The notes beneath the pieces are model-generated. The model worked only from the letters and a program-made list of their open reading frames with translations, was not told the origin of the DNA and ran no database searches. From CAZPUS01 sp964589825 (GTDB taxonomy: Bacteria > Fibrobacterota > Chitinivibrionia > Chitinivibrionales > WJKA01), in NCBI GenBank assembly GCA_964589825.1, contig CAZPUS010000052.1, forward strand, positions 1 through 16,388: a DNA stretch of 16,388 nt. The letters run 5' to 3'. Positions within the stretch are counted from its first letter, which is position 1. Every line of letters begins with the position of its first letter. A program made the position numbers and the translations under genes. Positions 1 to 8,100 of this stretch are shown here, one piece after another.

Positions 1-2425
1 TTTGGAGTGTCTGGTATGTTTTGGAGTCGTTTTCTTTAATCCAGTCTACCCACTCACTGAACTGCTTTTCTTTGGGAAGGTCCGGGCTGCTTGGTGTAAA
101 TGACCATTCCTTCTCGTTAAAAAGTTTTGTATAAGGGGCAAACCGTTCAAGAATCGGTTCAAACAGCTTTGTTTCATGTTCAGAATTGTCAGTTTTAGAT
201 GCATCACCGCTGACAACTGCCACATCTTTAAAGCCTCTCCTTGTAAGTTGATCAAAAAGATACCAGGCAGTATCTTTGTATACCGTAAATATCAAAACTT
301 TCCGGTTATTATCATTTTTACCGGCATGTCGTTTATCATTTATTTTTTTGATTAACGATTGCAGTTTCTCATCTTTACTTGAATAGTTATGTGGTTTCTT
401 AATCTCAGATTTAATATCAGCATCAAATCTGAATATGTTGTTCTTCAAAGCATCAAGTGCTTCAATGTCTTTTTTTAAGTCTGCTTTGAACTTTTCAAGG
501 TTTCCGGCATTATCTATTTCCGCAAGGCTTATGGGGCGCTTTTTCCCCAGAGAAAAATCATCTGCCAACTCCTCCTGTTCATCATCAGAAAAAAGATCCT
601 GTTCAAAATCATCGGTAATTTCTGTATCACTTTTATTTTTTTCAAATTCATTTACCTTATTTAATGCATTCTGGTGGTGTGCGAGGATTTTTTCAACGGT
701 AGATTTAAAAGAGAACCAGGAAGATTCAAGGCGCTTCACAAGCAGGATGTACATCATTTGTACCAGAAACCGATCTCTTTGTCTTTCATCATGGATCTTA
801 TCAACATCTTCTGCTTGTTCAACATAGAACGCAGGCTGATAGCCGGACAAAAAGGGCGGAAAGTGTTTAAAAAGCTCTTCAAAGTTATCGTAATTGCCGA
901 TTTTTTTCGGGGTTACAAATATGTTTTCAGGTTTGTTTTTCCTGGGAAAAAACAAACCAGTTCCCTGTTTTTCTATCATTGGGCGGGTTCTGGCAACTGT
1001 TAATGAATCGGTTAACCTGAAAAAATCACGGGGGAGCTGCTTTATAAAGTCATTGATTTTAGGATCGTCTGAATCCTTCCATTTAAAAAAAGCGTGTTGT
1101 GCCCGGTTAAATAAATGGTCGATATTTCTTATAGAATGGCTGTCAAAAAAACCGGCGTTACTGCCTTGCTTTATAAGTTTGAACTGATTTCTTATGTCAA
1201 TAAGTGTGTTATTGATAGGTGTTGCTGTAAGCATTAAGACTTTCGCATCCTCATTTTTTTTGAGGATTTCATCGACTAAAAATCTGTATCGCTGACTTTT
1301 GCCGTTTCTAAGATTATGACTTTCATCTATAACAAACAGCTTAGGTTTTTCATCGATAAACAGTTTATCTGCCCTGTCTGGGTAGCGTTCCATCCTTTCC
1401 ATATGCATATCTGTATGGTAACGCATAAAATACTCAAGCTGGTCTTTTTCAAATCTTGAATTCTGGTGTCTTCTATATCGGTGCCAGTTGTACTGTAATT
1501 TTTTAGGACAAATCAAAATGATTTCACGTCCCTGAAGCTGGAAGAACTTCATTACAGCCAGAGCAGTCCATGTTTTACCAAGGCCTACTGCATCTGCAAG
1601 AATTGCACCATCATATTTTTGGAGCATTTTAATAAGGCTTAAAGCGCCTTTTTTCTGAAAATCATAAAGGGTGTTAAAAATAACCGTGTTTTCAAGGCGA
1701 CCTACCTGTCGGTTAAAATCAGGATTGTCTTGTTCAGAGAGGATTTGATTCCCGAACAGTTCAAAAAGAACCTTATAGTACAACTGTTTGGCGGTGTATT
1801 TGATGAATATTTTTTCTATAGCTTCAATCAGATAATCTTTAAAAGGGGTCGTTGTTTTTTTTCCATCCGTATGTACGATGGTTTTTGTTTTATGCGCTTC
1901 TTTGCTTTTCCACAAAGAATCAAACCACTTAACTAATTCCTGGTACTGGTTATTATTTCCGGTCTCTGCAATATTGAGCTCAACATTGTTTGTGTTTTTA
2001 AGGCCGATACCTGCCTCGGTAAGATTTGAACTGCCTGATATGAAATACTTGTGCCGCTCATCATTTTCGGGATTAAATAAATAAATCTTTGCATGGCAGA
2101 AGTTTGGTTCCAATGTTTTGGCTTCTACTTTTTCCTGTTGTAAAAACCTGACAGCTTCCTGTGCAACGGAGCTAAGTTTCAATGCTGCTTCTATGGTTAT
2201 ATTTTCATTGAGCAGGTCTATTGTCCTGTCTTGAATCATATCAATATTGACAATATCGCCCAGTACCATCCTGAAAGACGATATTTTTTCATTAATCTGG
2301 CGTGACAGGTAAGAAAGTGCACCAACAGTGAAATAACCGGTGACCATATCCATCTTTCCGGTTTCAGTGTATTCATTCAACCACTCATAAACTCTTTTTT
2401 CATTGTTCTTATTGTCTAAAATCAT
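1..2425 (-). CDS. PLD-like / SNF2-type helicase, C-terminus beyond window
   Basis: This open frame runs without a stop from ATG at 2425 to the left edge, giving 808 visible residues. An in-frame TAA lies 18 bases upstream of the ATG and a purine-rich stretch (GAAGAGAG) precedes it, so the start is well fixed. Residues 1-175 look like a phospholipase-D-like domain: HAKIYLF at 111-117 followed by SGSSNLTEAG at 130-139, a single HKD-type half-site. The helicase core follows, with Walker A GLGKT at 281-285, DESH at 367-370, TATP at 400-403 and the start of the second RecA-like lobe (VLIFTVYKDTA) near 710. Motifs V and VI must lie beyond the window. By family knowledge this is a superfamily 2 DNA translocase fused to a nuclease-like domain, an arrangement often found beside DNA methyltransferases in restriction or phage-defence loci. 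That role is inference here because the downstream neighbours are not visible. The gene is clearly more AT-rich than the genes to its right, suggesting transfer. Confidence 0.9.
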   Translation of the reverse strand, partial: MILDNKNNEKRVYEWLNEYTETGKMDMVTGYFTVGALSYLSRQINEKISSFRMVLGDIVNIDMIQDRTIDLLNENITIEAALKLSSVAQEAVRFLQQEKVEAKTLEPNFCHAKIYLFNPENDERHKYFISGSSNLTEAGIGLKNTNNVELNIAETGNNNQYQELVKWFDSLWKSKEAHKTKTIVHTDGKKTTTPFKDYLIEAIEKIFIKYTAKQLYYKVLFELFGNQILSEQDNPDFNRQVGRLENTVIFNTLYDFQKKGALSLIKMLQKYDGAILADAVGLGKTWTALAVMKFFQLQGREIILICPKKLQYNWHRYRRHQNSRFEKDQLEYFMRYHTDMHMERMERYPDRADKLFIDEKPKLFVIDESHNLRNGKSQRYRFLVDEILKKNEDAKVLMLTATPINNTLIDIRNQFKLIKQGSNAGFFDSHSIRNIDHLFNRAQHAFFKWKDSDDPKINDFIKQLPRDFFRLTDSLTVARTRPMIEKQGTGLFFPRKNKPENIFVTPKKIGNYDNFEELFKHFPPFLSGYQPAFYVEQAEDVDKIHDERQRDRFLVQMMYILLVKRLESSWFSFKSTVEKILAHHQNALNKVNEFEKNKSDTEITDDFEQDLFSDDEQEELADDFSLGKKRPISLAEIDNAGNLEKFKADLKKDIEALDALKNNIFRFDADIKSEIKKPHNYSSKDEKLQSLIKKINDKRHAGKNDNNRKVLIFTVYKDTAWYLFDQLTRRGFKDVAVVSGDASKTDNSEHETKLFEPILERFAPYTKLFNEKEWSFTPSSPDLPKEKQFSEWVDWIKENDSKTYQTLQ

Positions 2426-2548
2426 AATATCTCTCTTCTTTTATGACCAACATGGACGTTGGGCATTCTTAAGGGCAAGTTTTTTATCTTCTTTCTTCGC
2501 ACATGTGTCTTATCAAAATAAATCTAGCCTCCCAAGCATTTCGCACAA

Positions 2549-2625
2549 CGGCCGCGGCCGCTGGGTCACATGAGCGAGCGACAGCGAGCGATTGCGACCC
2601 ACTGAACTCAAAGGTGTCCTTGAGT
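2549..2625 (-). promoter_or_regulatory. Structured, GC-rich leader of the helicase gene
   Basis: Between the putative promoter and the helicase start lie several self-complementary segments in an otherwise AT-rich region. ACTCAAAGG (2606-2614) pairs with CCTTGAGT (2618-2625) with one bulge and a TGT loop. TGGGTC (2562-2567) pairs with GACCCA (2596-2601), enclosing two direct copies of AGCGAGCGA (2573-2581 and 2583-2591). CGGCCGCGGCCG (2549-2560) is a perfect palindrome. Transcribed, these would give a folded 5' leader. Whether it is regulatory, a mobile-element scar or a structural repeat cannot be decided from one copy. Confidence 0.4.
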
Positions 2626-2654
2626 AAAGTATTGCTTGTATGCTTTTCATTACC

Positions 2655-2698
2655 AAGTATACAAAATGCCAAATCGTAAGGTAACAAAATACACATGT
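2655..2698 (-). promoter_or_regulatory. Promoter-like element upstream of the helicase
   Basis: On the minus strand, TATACT (2661-2656) lies 17 bases from TTACCT (2684-2679), a plausible -10/-35 pair. It would start transcription about 220 bases before the helicase ATG. The 17 bases CAAGTATACAAAATGCC (2654-2670, plus-strand reading) recur exactly at 4427-4443 in front of the lipoprotein gene. In both places an ACACATGT motif lies just upstream of the -35 region. The match extends in diverged form over about 45 bases, so a common ancestor or a common regulator is likely. The promoter call itself rests on hexamers and spacing only. Confidence 0.5.
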
Positions 2699-3041
2699 TC
2701 CAATGCCTGTTTTGTACGGTATAGCTGCCATCCGCACTGCTGTTGCGTCCCTGGAAATCATGCGCCAACCAGCAAGGGTGACCCATGATTTCCGAGAACA
2801 CATTACCAGCACTGCTCGCAGCAGCTTTCATCAAAACAATCGCTCAGTTTAAGTAAAATAATCGAGAGGGATGCCAGTTTGCATCATGGGCTAACGCCCA
2901 AGAGAGGGGGACATGAATTGTGCCGTTACAAAGTATCATTAACAGACCCCAAAAATGCTTGTAGTTTCTCATTCAATATCAGTTTGTTATAATAACCCAA
3001 GCGCCTTTTCCCTGTTTTTTCAAGCTATGATTCATACAATT

Positions 3042-3081
3042 TCAAGCTAAAATGTGTTTTTATCACGAACATTTAGCTTGA
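3042..3081. repeat. Inverted repeat over the end of the ATPase remnant
   Basis: TCAAGCTAAAATGT (3042-3055) faces ACATTTAGCTTGA (3069-3081), giving a stem of about 13 pairs with one bulged A and a short AT-rich loop. A further copy of TTTCAAGCTA lies 22 bases to the left at 3018-3027. The stop codon of the minus-strand ATPase remnant (3073-3075) lies inside the right arm. In the minus direction the stem is followed by a weak T content, so it could be a poor terminator or an old repeat end. Confidence 0.45.
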
Positions 3082-3411
3082 CCGAAGATGCCACCGTGCA
3101 GAGTTTCCCCGAGCGCCCTTGTTCTGAATAGTACGATCCTTGTTGTTCATTTCATACATAATAGCTCTAATCCTATTCTTTTTCTGTGTATATGATAAGA
3201 GATCTGAAAATTTCTCGATAAGTAACCGATTAATATCTTTCGGAGAAGCTGCGCCATGTTGTTCTAGGAAATTGATTACTAAATCGTTATAATACTGCTT
3301 GTCAAAAGCCCTGTGTTTGGTGTATTCTGCTTTCCCACCCATCTTTTGTGCAATACGAGCAGAAACAAATATGGTTTTAAAGTCGTTTGCTGGCCAGTAT
3401 CTCCCCCTCAC
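3073..3411 (-). pseudogene. C-terminal remnant of an AlbA/RecG-like ATP-binding protein
   Basis: The 112-residue frame opens with GTG at 3411 and ends with TAA at 3073. From about residue 10 it resembles the extreme C-terminus of the large family of putative ATP-binding transcriptional regulators/RecG-related helicases with an N-terminal AlbA_2 domain. Recognisable pieces are VSARIAQKMGGKAEYTKH, FDKQYYNDLVINFLEQHG, a winged-helix-like ASPKDINRLL and QKKNRIRAIMYEM, ending in a GARGNSARWHL tail that matches the usual G-x-R-x-x-x-W-x-L ending. Family members are usually 400-550 residues, so most of the gene including the ATPase part is missing. Its first codons overlap the stop of the zinc-ribbon gene, and homology appears to start just behind that junction. 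It is probably a dead fragment, although a stand-alone winged-helix peptide cannot be excluded. Confidence 0.65.
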
Positions 3412-3545
3412 ACCCTCTCGAAATCAATCCCCCCGCACTCAGGGCACGGCGGCAGGGTTTCAGTATCACTCTCCACTGTCATGAACATCTCGCAATTAGT
3501 GCATTTATAGGTACCTTTGCCCGGCAGTTCCCCGGCACTGTGCAT
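3408..3545 (-). CDS. Small zinc-ribbon protein, 45 aa
   Basis: Reading the minus strand from ATG at 3545 gives a 45-residue protein ending at TGA 3410-3408. An AAGGAG ribosome binding site (3559-3554) lies eight bases before the ATG, which is strong support for such a short gene. Two Cys pairs, CTNC at residues 15-18 and CPEC at residues 34-37, form a classic zinc ribbon, followed by the GGIDFERV ending seen in small 'zinc ribbon-containing' proteins. Such proteins are soluble and may bind nucleic acid or partner proteins; no specific role is known to me. The downstream ATPase remnant begins inside its stop codon (GTG at 3411-3409). Confidence 0.75.
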   Translation of the reverse strand: MHSAGELPGKGTYKCTNCEMFMTVESDTETLPPCPECGGIDFERV

Positions 3546-3853
3546 ACGGCATACTCCTTTTATATCTGTATGAATATCCCGTTTATTTTTTGCATCCGAT
3601 GCGCCTGTCTACCCCTTCCGGTACACGTGGTACGCATGCGTGCACTGCGGTTTTTGTCAGCCGGGCAGATGCTTCCGATTATCCGGCATCCCTCGGCTCC
3701 CCTCTTTGACGGCTTTGACAGCTTTGACAGCGATGTGCGGCATACGAGGCCACAACCGCAACTTCAACGATGCTGCGCACTCCCATTACCGATTGGCAAT
3801 CAAACGCCAGATATAGCACACGTACTGCAACGCTCGTGTCCGGCCGGATAACA
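3546..3853. other. 308-bp stretch without a recognisable gene
   Basis: This gap between the lipoprotein stop and the zinc-ribbon start contains only short overlapping frames in several phases with no domain signature. It includes three tandem 9-base units at 3704-3730. It may carry the promoter of the zinc-ribbon gene, but I see no clear -10/-35 pair. Confidence 0.5.
3704..3730. repeat. Three tandem 9-bp units
   Basis: CTTTGACGG is followed directly by CTTTGACAG twice, giving three 9-base units in a row. It lies in non-coding sequence. It could be replication slippage or a small binding array; nothing else identifies it. Confidence 0.6.
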
Positions 3854-4378
3854 TCAAAGATCAAAGTTTCCTTTGAGTATTATCGGCTCATCCTGCGCCG
3901 CCCCTTTTTTCGTGACTTTTGCCTGAATAATCCCGGCGATCGATTCTATGGTTGTTCTCTTTGTGTAGGTATGCGTTCCTGTTTTAATCGATTTTACCGT
4001 GCCTGAGACTTCTTCTACACTGTAGCCATCCATATCTAATTCGGGATTATTCATTTCCCCCTTTTTTAACCCCTTAAAGCGCAACGAGATGACACTTTCT
4101 TTCAGCGTCGCGTCACTCTCTTCATCGAATGCGGCAATAGTCACTTGTCCGGGACTCTCTTCCTGCCCGGGTATGATTTCAAAATTAACGCTAACATCTT
4201 TATACGTTTTTTTACTCTCACCTGTATAAATGGTTAGTTTTTTTTCGGTTTTTCGCTGTGTTTCAGCTTTTTTTTCTTTCACGGTCTTCTGTGCGGTTTC
4301 TTTGTCCTCCGATTGACCGCACAACATCAATGCCATCATACAAAACCCGGATAATGAAAGAAGTGCCGTTTTTTTCAT
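3854..4378 (-). CDS. Putative lipoprotein of unknown function, 174 aa
   Basis: I place the start at the ATG at 4378, not at the longer open frame reaching 4495. An AGGGGGGA ribosome binding site lies five to twelve bases upstream, and the resulting N-terminus is a textbook lipoprotein signal: MKK, a hydrophobic run (ALLSLSGFCMMALM) and the lipobox LMLC with Cys at residue 20. A short, highly charged Lys/Glu/Thr-rich linker (residues 21-47) follows, then a region rich in beta-type sequence (about 48-174) without a motif I recognise. The product is expected to be lipid-anchored in the membrane facing the periplasm or surface. The adjacent RND pump fragment on the opposite strand might hint at an envelope function, but that is only proximity. 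It has its own promoter-like element at 4428-4472. Confidence 0.75.
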   Translation of the reverse strand: MKKTALLSLSGFCMMALMLCGQSEDKETAQKTVKEKKAETQRKTEKKLTIYTGESKKTYKDVSVNFEIIPGQEESPGQVTIAAFDEESDATLKESVISLRFKGLKKGEMNNPELDMDGYSVEEVSGTVKSIKTGTHTYTKRTTIESIAGIIQAKVTKKGAAQDEPIILKGNFDL

Positions 4379-4427
4379 CACATCCCCCCTTTTTAAGTTG
4401 TGGTGCATTTTTCGAATACCATACTGC

Positions 4428-4472
4428 AAGTATACAAAATGCCGTAACGCAAAGCAACTACAACACACATGT
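4428..4472 (-). promoter_or_regulatory. Promoter of the lipoprotein gene
   Basis: On the minus strand TTGCTT (4457-4452) and TATACT (4434-4429) are separated by exactly 17 bases, a good sigma-70-type promoter. Transcription would begin about 45 bases before the lipoprotein ATG. ACACATGTGT (4465-4474), a perfect 10-base palindrome, sits just upstream of the -35 and could be an operator. The -10 region is part of the 17-base identity shared with 2654-2670. Confidence 0.6.
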
Positions 4473-4600
4473 GTATAAGTATTCACCCTGGACAATATCG
4501 GGTAAATGAATGCTGTTTAGAAAAGGCGGTCAAAAGAAATGACAAACGGTGTTAAGGTGAATGTCGTGGGAGGATGCGGGGTCATTGATTCGGACAGTAA

Positions 4601-4966
4601 TGGAGTGTGGCGGTATGGGTTGGCTTTCTTGCCCTGTTCGGCATCGCGTCCGATAACGGTGTGGTTATTTGCACCTACATCGACCAGCGATTCAGAGTAC
4701 AGCCGCCGCGTTCGGTTGGTGAAATTCGCGCGCTCGCGGTCAAGGCTGCTACCCAACGGGTCCGTCCCGCGCTCATGACCTCTGCAACCACGATTCTCGC
4801 ACTGCTGCCCGTGCTTTCTTCCACCGGACGCGGTGCGGACGTAATGGTGCCTATGGCGATCCCTTCGTTTGGAGGAATGCTGCTGCAGGTCGTTACCATA
4901 TTCATCACACCGATTCTCTACTGCCTGATAAAAGAATACTCCTACAGAAGAAAAAGTGCGCACTAA
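4601..4966 (+). pseudogene. C-terminal remnant of a CusA/CzcA-type RND metal efflux pump
   Basis: From 4601 the plus strand encodes about 121 residues that match the end of heavy-metal RND transporters. VAVWVGFLALFGIASDNGVV corresponds to the conserved transmembrane segment, RVRPALMTSATTILALLPVL to the next one, and GADVMVPMAIPSFGGM with the final membrane helix ending in YCLIKEY to the C-terminus. Intact family members are over 1000 residues, so roughly nine tenths is missing. An in-frame TAA at 4598-4600 sits directly before the homologous part, marking the break. There is no credible start or ribosome binding site. I regard it as a relic of a deletion or rearrangement, not a functional gene. 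The missing part is not present upstream in other frames. Confidence 0.85.
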
Positions 4967-5104
4967 CCAGCGTGCCGTCATACCCATATTCGAGTTTTTA
5001 CCACATTTGCCATTTTTCTCACCAAAATTATGTATTTTTTGTTGGAATAATTCAAATACAGGTACAAACAATACGCTGCAATTACCATGCACACGGAGTG
5101 AGTT

Positions 5105-8100
5105 ATGCACAACGGTCTTACCTCTGACGACACAGTATGCGACCGGAGGCTATCGGATATTCTGCAGAAACGGCTGACGGCTGAAGAGCGTGAGTATGTA
5201 TCCGGAGTATTGCATGCGCATCAACAAACCACACACGAGCTGAGAAAAAACGAGGAGCGGTTTCGTACGCTTGTGGAGCATGCAAACGACATTGTCTACT
5301 CCCTCTCTCCCGAAGGAGTATTCACTTACGTCTCTCCAAACTGGCCCGTCATACTTGGTCACGACCCTGAAGAAGCGATCGGGAGCTCTTTTGAAGCATT
5401 CGTGCATCCCGAAGATATTGATATTTGCCGCAATTTCCTCAAAAAAGTAATCCGCACGGGTTCGGCACAGCGCAATGTCGAATACCGGGTCAGGCACAAA
5501 GACGGCACCTGGCGCTGGCACACCTCCAACGCCTCTGCGCTGAAAAATGAAAAAGGTGAGGTCTTCTCATATATCGGTATTGCCCGAGATATCACCGAAA
5601 AAAAGCAGCTGGAGGAGCAACTCAAAAAACGCGAGCTGAGCCTGCGCACCTTTTTCGACACCATGGACGATATAAGCATCGTCGCCGACACCAGCATGCG
5701 AATCATACACGCCAATCACAGCGCTTACGTAAAACTGGGTTATACAGAGGATTCGCTCTGCGGCAGGAAAATAGACACGCTCTTTTCGCACGATGGCGCG
5801 CAAAAGCCCGGTCAGACTCTTTCCCGGGCGCTTGAGGGATCGCCCCAGAAGATGTCATGGCCATTTGTAACGCAACAGGGCGCGCGTATTCCCACGGATT
5901 CAAAGGCATGGCGCGGAGAGTGGAACGGTAAAAAAGCACTCTTTATTCTCGCCAAAGATCAGAGCGTGCAGGAAGAAGCACTCGAAAAATTCAACAAGAT
6001 TTTTTACAACAACCCCGCACCCATGACAGTAAGCGTGATGCCCGAAATGCGGTTTACCGAGGTCAACAACTCGTTTCTGCAAACCTTTGGCTACTCCCTC
6101 GAGGAAGTAATCGGAAAGACCGCGTTCGAGCTGGGTATCTCCGCACACAGCGAAGAGGCGAACGCGAAGATTATCCGCGACCTCGAACAACACGGGTCCA
6201 TACATAACGTGGAGGTGGTGTTCAAAACCAACTCAGGAAAGCTGATAGACGGCCTGTTCTCCGGAGAAATCGTAGAGAACCGGGGCGCGCACCTTTTCAT
6301 CTCGGTGATGCTCGAAATCACCGAAAAGAAAAAGACCGAAGCACAGCTTCGCGTTGAAAAGGAACGTTTTGAACTCGCGGTACAGGGCTCCCACGATGGT
6401 ATCTGGGACTGGGATCTGACGACCAACGATCTTTTCCTCTCCCCGCGATGGAAGGAACAGATCGGGTATGAGGACCACGAGCTCGAAAGTACGTTCGATT
6501 CATTTAAAAACAGCCTGCATCCGGACGATGTCGGGCGTGTCATGACGTATGTGGACCGCTATCTTAACGGCAGTGTACAGCGATACGATATCGAATTTCG
6601 TATGCGTCATAAAGACGGCTCGTATCGGTGGATACGGGCACGCGGGGAAGCACTCCGGGACAGCGGGGGGAAACCGTATCGCATGGCGGGCTCGCATACC
6701 GATATAACGAACAAAAAAAAGGCGGAACAGGAGCTCATCGAAGCCAAACAGGAGGCCGAAGCCGCAGACCGCGCCAAATCCCAGTTTCTGGCAAATATGA
6801 GTCACGAAATTCGCACTCCCATGAACGGCGTAATCGGCTTTACCGACCTGCTCGAAAAAACCGACCTGACCCCGGTACAGCGCCAGTATGTCGAAACAGT
6901 CAACACCTCGGCACGCTCGCTTCTTGACATAATAAACGACATCCTCGATTTTTCAAAAATTGAAGCGGGAAAAATGGAGCTCGATCCGATAAAAACCGAT
7001 ATTATCGACCTGGTGGAAAAGAGCATCGATATTGTCAAGTATCAGGCAGCGCGCAAAGGGCTCGAAGTATTACTCGATATCGACGTGAATATGCCGAGAT
7101 TTGCATCGGTCGATCCGGTTCGGCTCAGACAGATTCTCGCCAACCTTCTCGGCAATGCGGTCAAATTCACCTCTCAGGGCGAAGTAGCGCTCACCGTGGA
7201 ATTCATCCGGCACGAGGATGGAGAAGCCACATTCACCTTTTCGATTCGGGATACCGGAATAGGTGTTACTCCACAGCAGAAAGAGAAGCTTTTCAAGGCG
7301 TTCAGCCAGGCGGACGGCTCAATGACCCGTACATTCGGCGGCACCGGCCTCGGTCTGGTCATATCCGATATGCTCGCACAAAAAATGGGCGGTAAAATCC
7401 ATCTGGAGAGCGAACCGGATAAAGGCTCGACGTTTTATTTTTCCATCCGGACCGCATTCGAATACGGGGAGAAACAACTTAATCAGCCTCCTGCCGCACC
7501 CGTGCAACGCGCACTCATCATCGATGACAATGAACACAACCGTATTATCCTCGAAAAAACGATGTCTGCGTGGCACATCCAATGCCAAAGCTGTTACAGC
7601 GGATCTCAGGCACTGCGTATTCTCGAAATCGAATCGTTCGACCTTATCATTGTTGACTACCATATGCCCGATATGGACGGACTCGAAACTATCCGCCGGA
7701 TACGGGAGAGTCTTAGCCTCTCTGCGGAAAAACAGCCCGTAATACTGCTGCACTCCTCTTCGGACGATGCGGCAATCCACAAAAAATGCAGGGAACTCGG
7801 CGTACTGCATGCGCTCACCAAACCGGTCAAGCCGGAAGAGTTGTTCGATATCGTCGGCAATATCGGCCGAAGCGATAACAATGAGTCGTCCTCAGCAACG
7901 CCCGTCGACGACACGCGCCCCGCACCTGCGCACTCACGCGCGATCCATGTACTTATCGCGGAAGACAATCGCCTGAATATGATGCTTGCCAGGACACTCA
8001 TTTTGCAGATGCTGCCAAAAGCGAAGATAACCGAAGCACAAAACGGCCGTGAAGCGATCGACAGCGCCTGTTCTCTTCTTCCCGACATCATCTTCATGGA

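Larger units (their letters stand above)
2426..3072. other. 647-bp gene-free stretch: helicase leader and repeats
   Basis: I see no convincing gene between the helicase start and the ATPase remnant. The stretch holds a minus-strand promoter-like element (2655-2698), GC-rich inverted repeats between it and the helicase (2549-2625), a GGGC-TAAC-GCCC palindrome at 2888-2899 and copies of TTTCAAGCTA at 3018-3027 and 3040-3049. Two overlapping minus-strand frames (within 2484-2834) exist, but neither has a recognisable domain or a good ribosome binding site, and they run across the promoter-like and hairpin sequences. Confidence 0.6.

Noticed and set aside
2484..2834. Minus-strand frames of 116 and 99 codons upstream of the helicase
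   Set aside because: They overlap each other and the promoter-like and palindromic sequences, lack a ribosome binding site and show no domain; composition looks like translated regulatory DNA.
2888..2912. Integron attC-like core (GGCTAACGCCC followed by AAGAGAGGGGG)
   Set aside because: It recalls the first half of some attC sites, but no matching second half with a GTTRRRY end lies within 150 bases on either side, and no integrase is visible.
3387..3851. 154-codon plus-strand frame
   Set aside because: It covers the antisense of the zinc-ribbon gene and non-coding DNA; no start signal and a Cys/His/Pro-rich composition typical of a chance frame.
4379..4495. Longer start for the lipoprotein at 4495
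   Set aside because: It would put 39 residues before a perfect lipoprotein signal peptide and run through the promoter; the ATG at 4378 has the strong ribosome binding site.
4517..5110. 197-codon minus-strand frame opposite the RND remnant
   Set aside because: It is the antisense shadow of the RND-coding sequence and has no recognisable domain.
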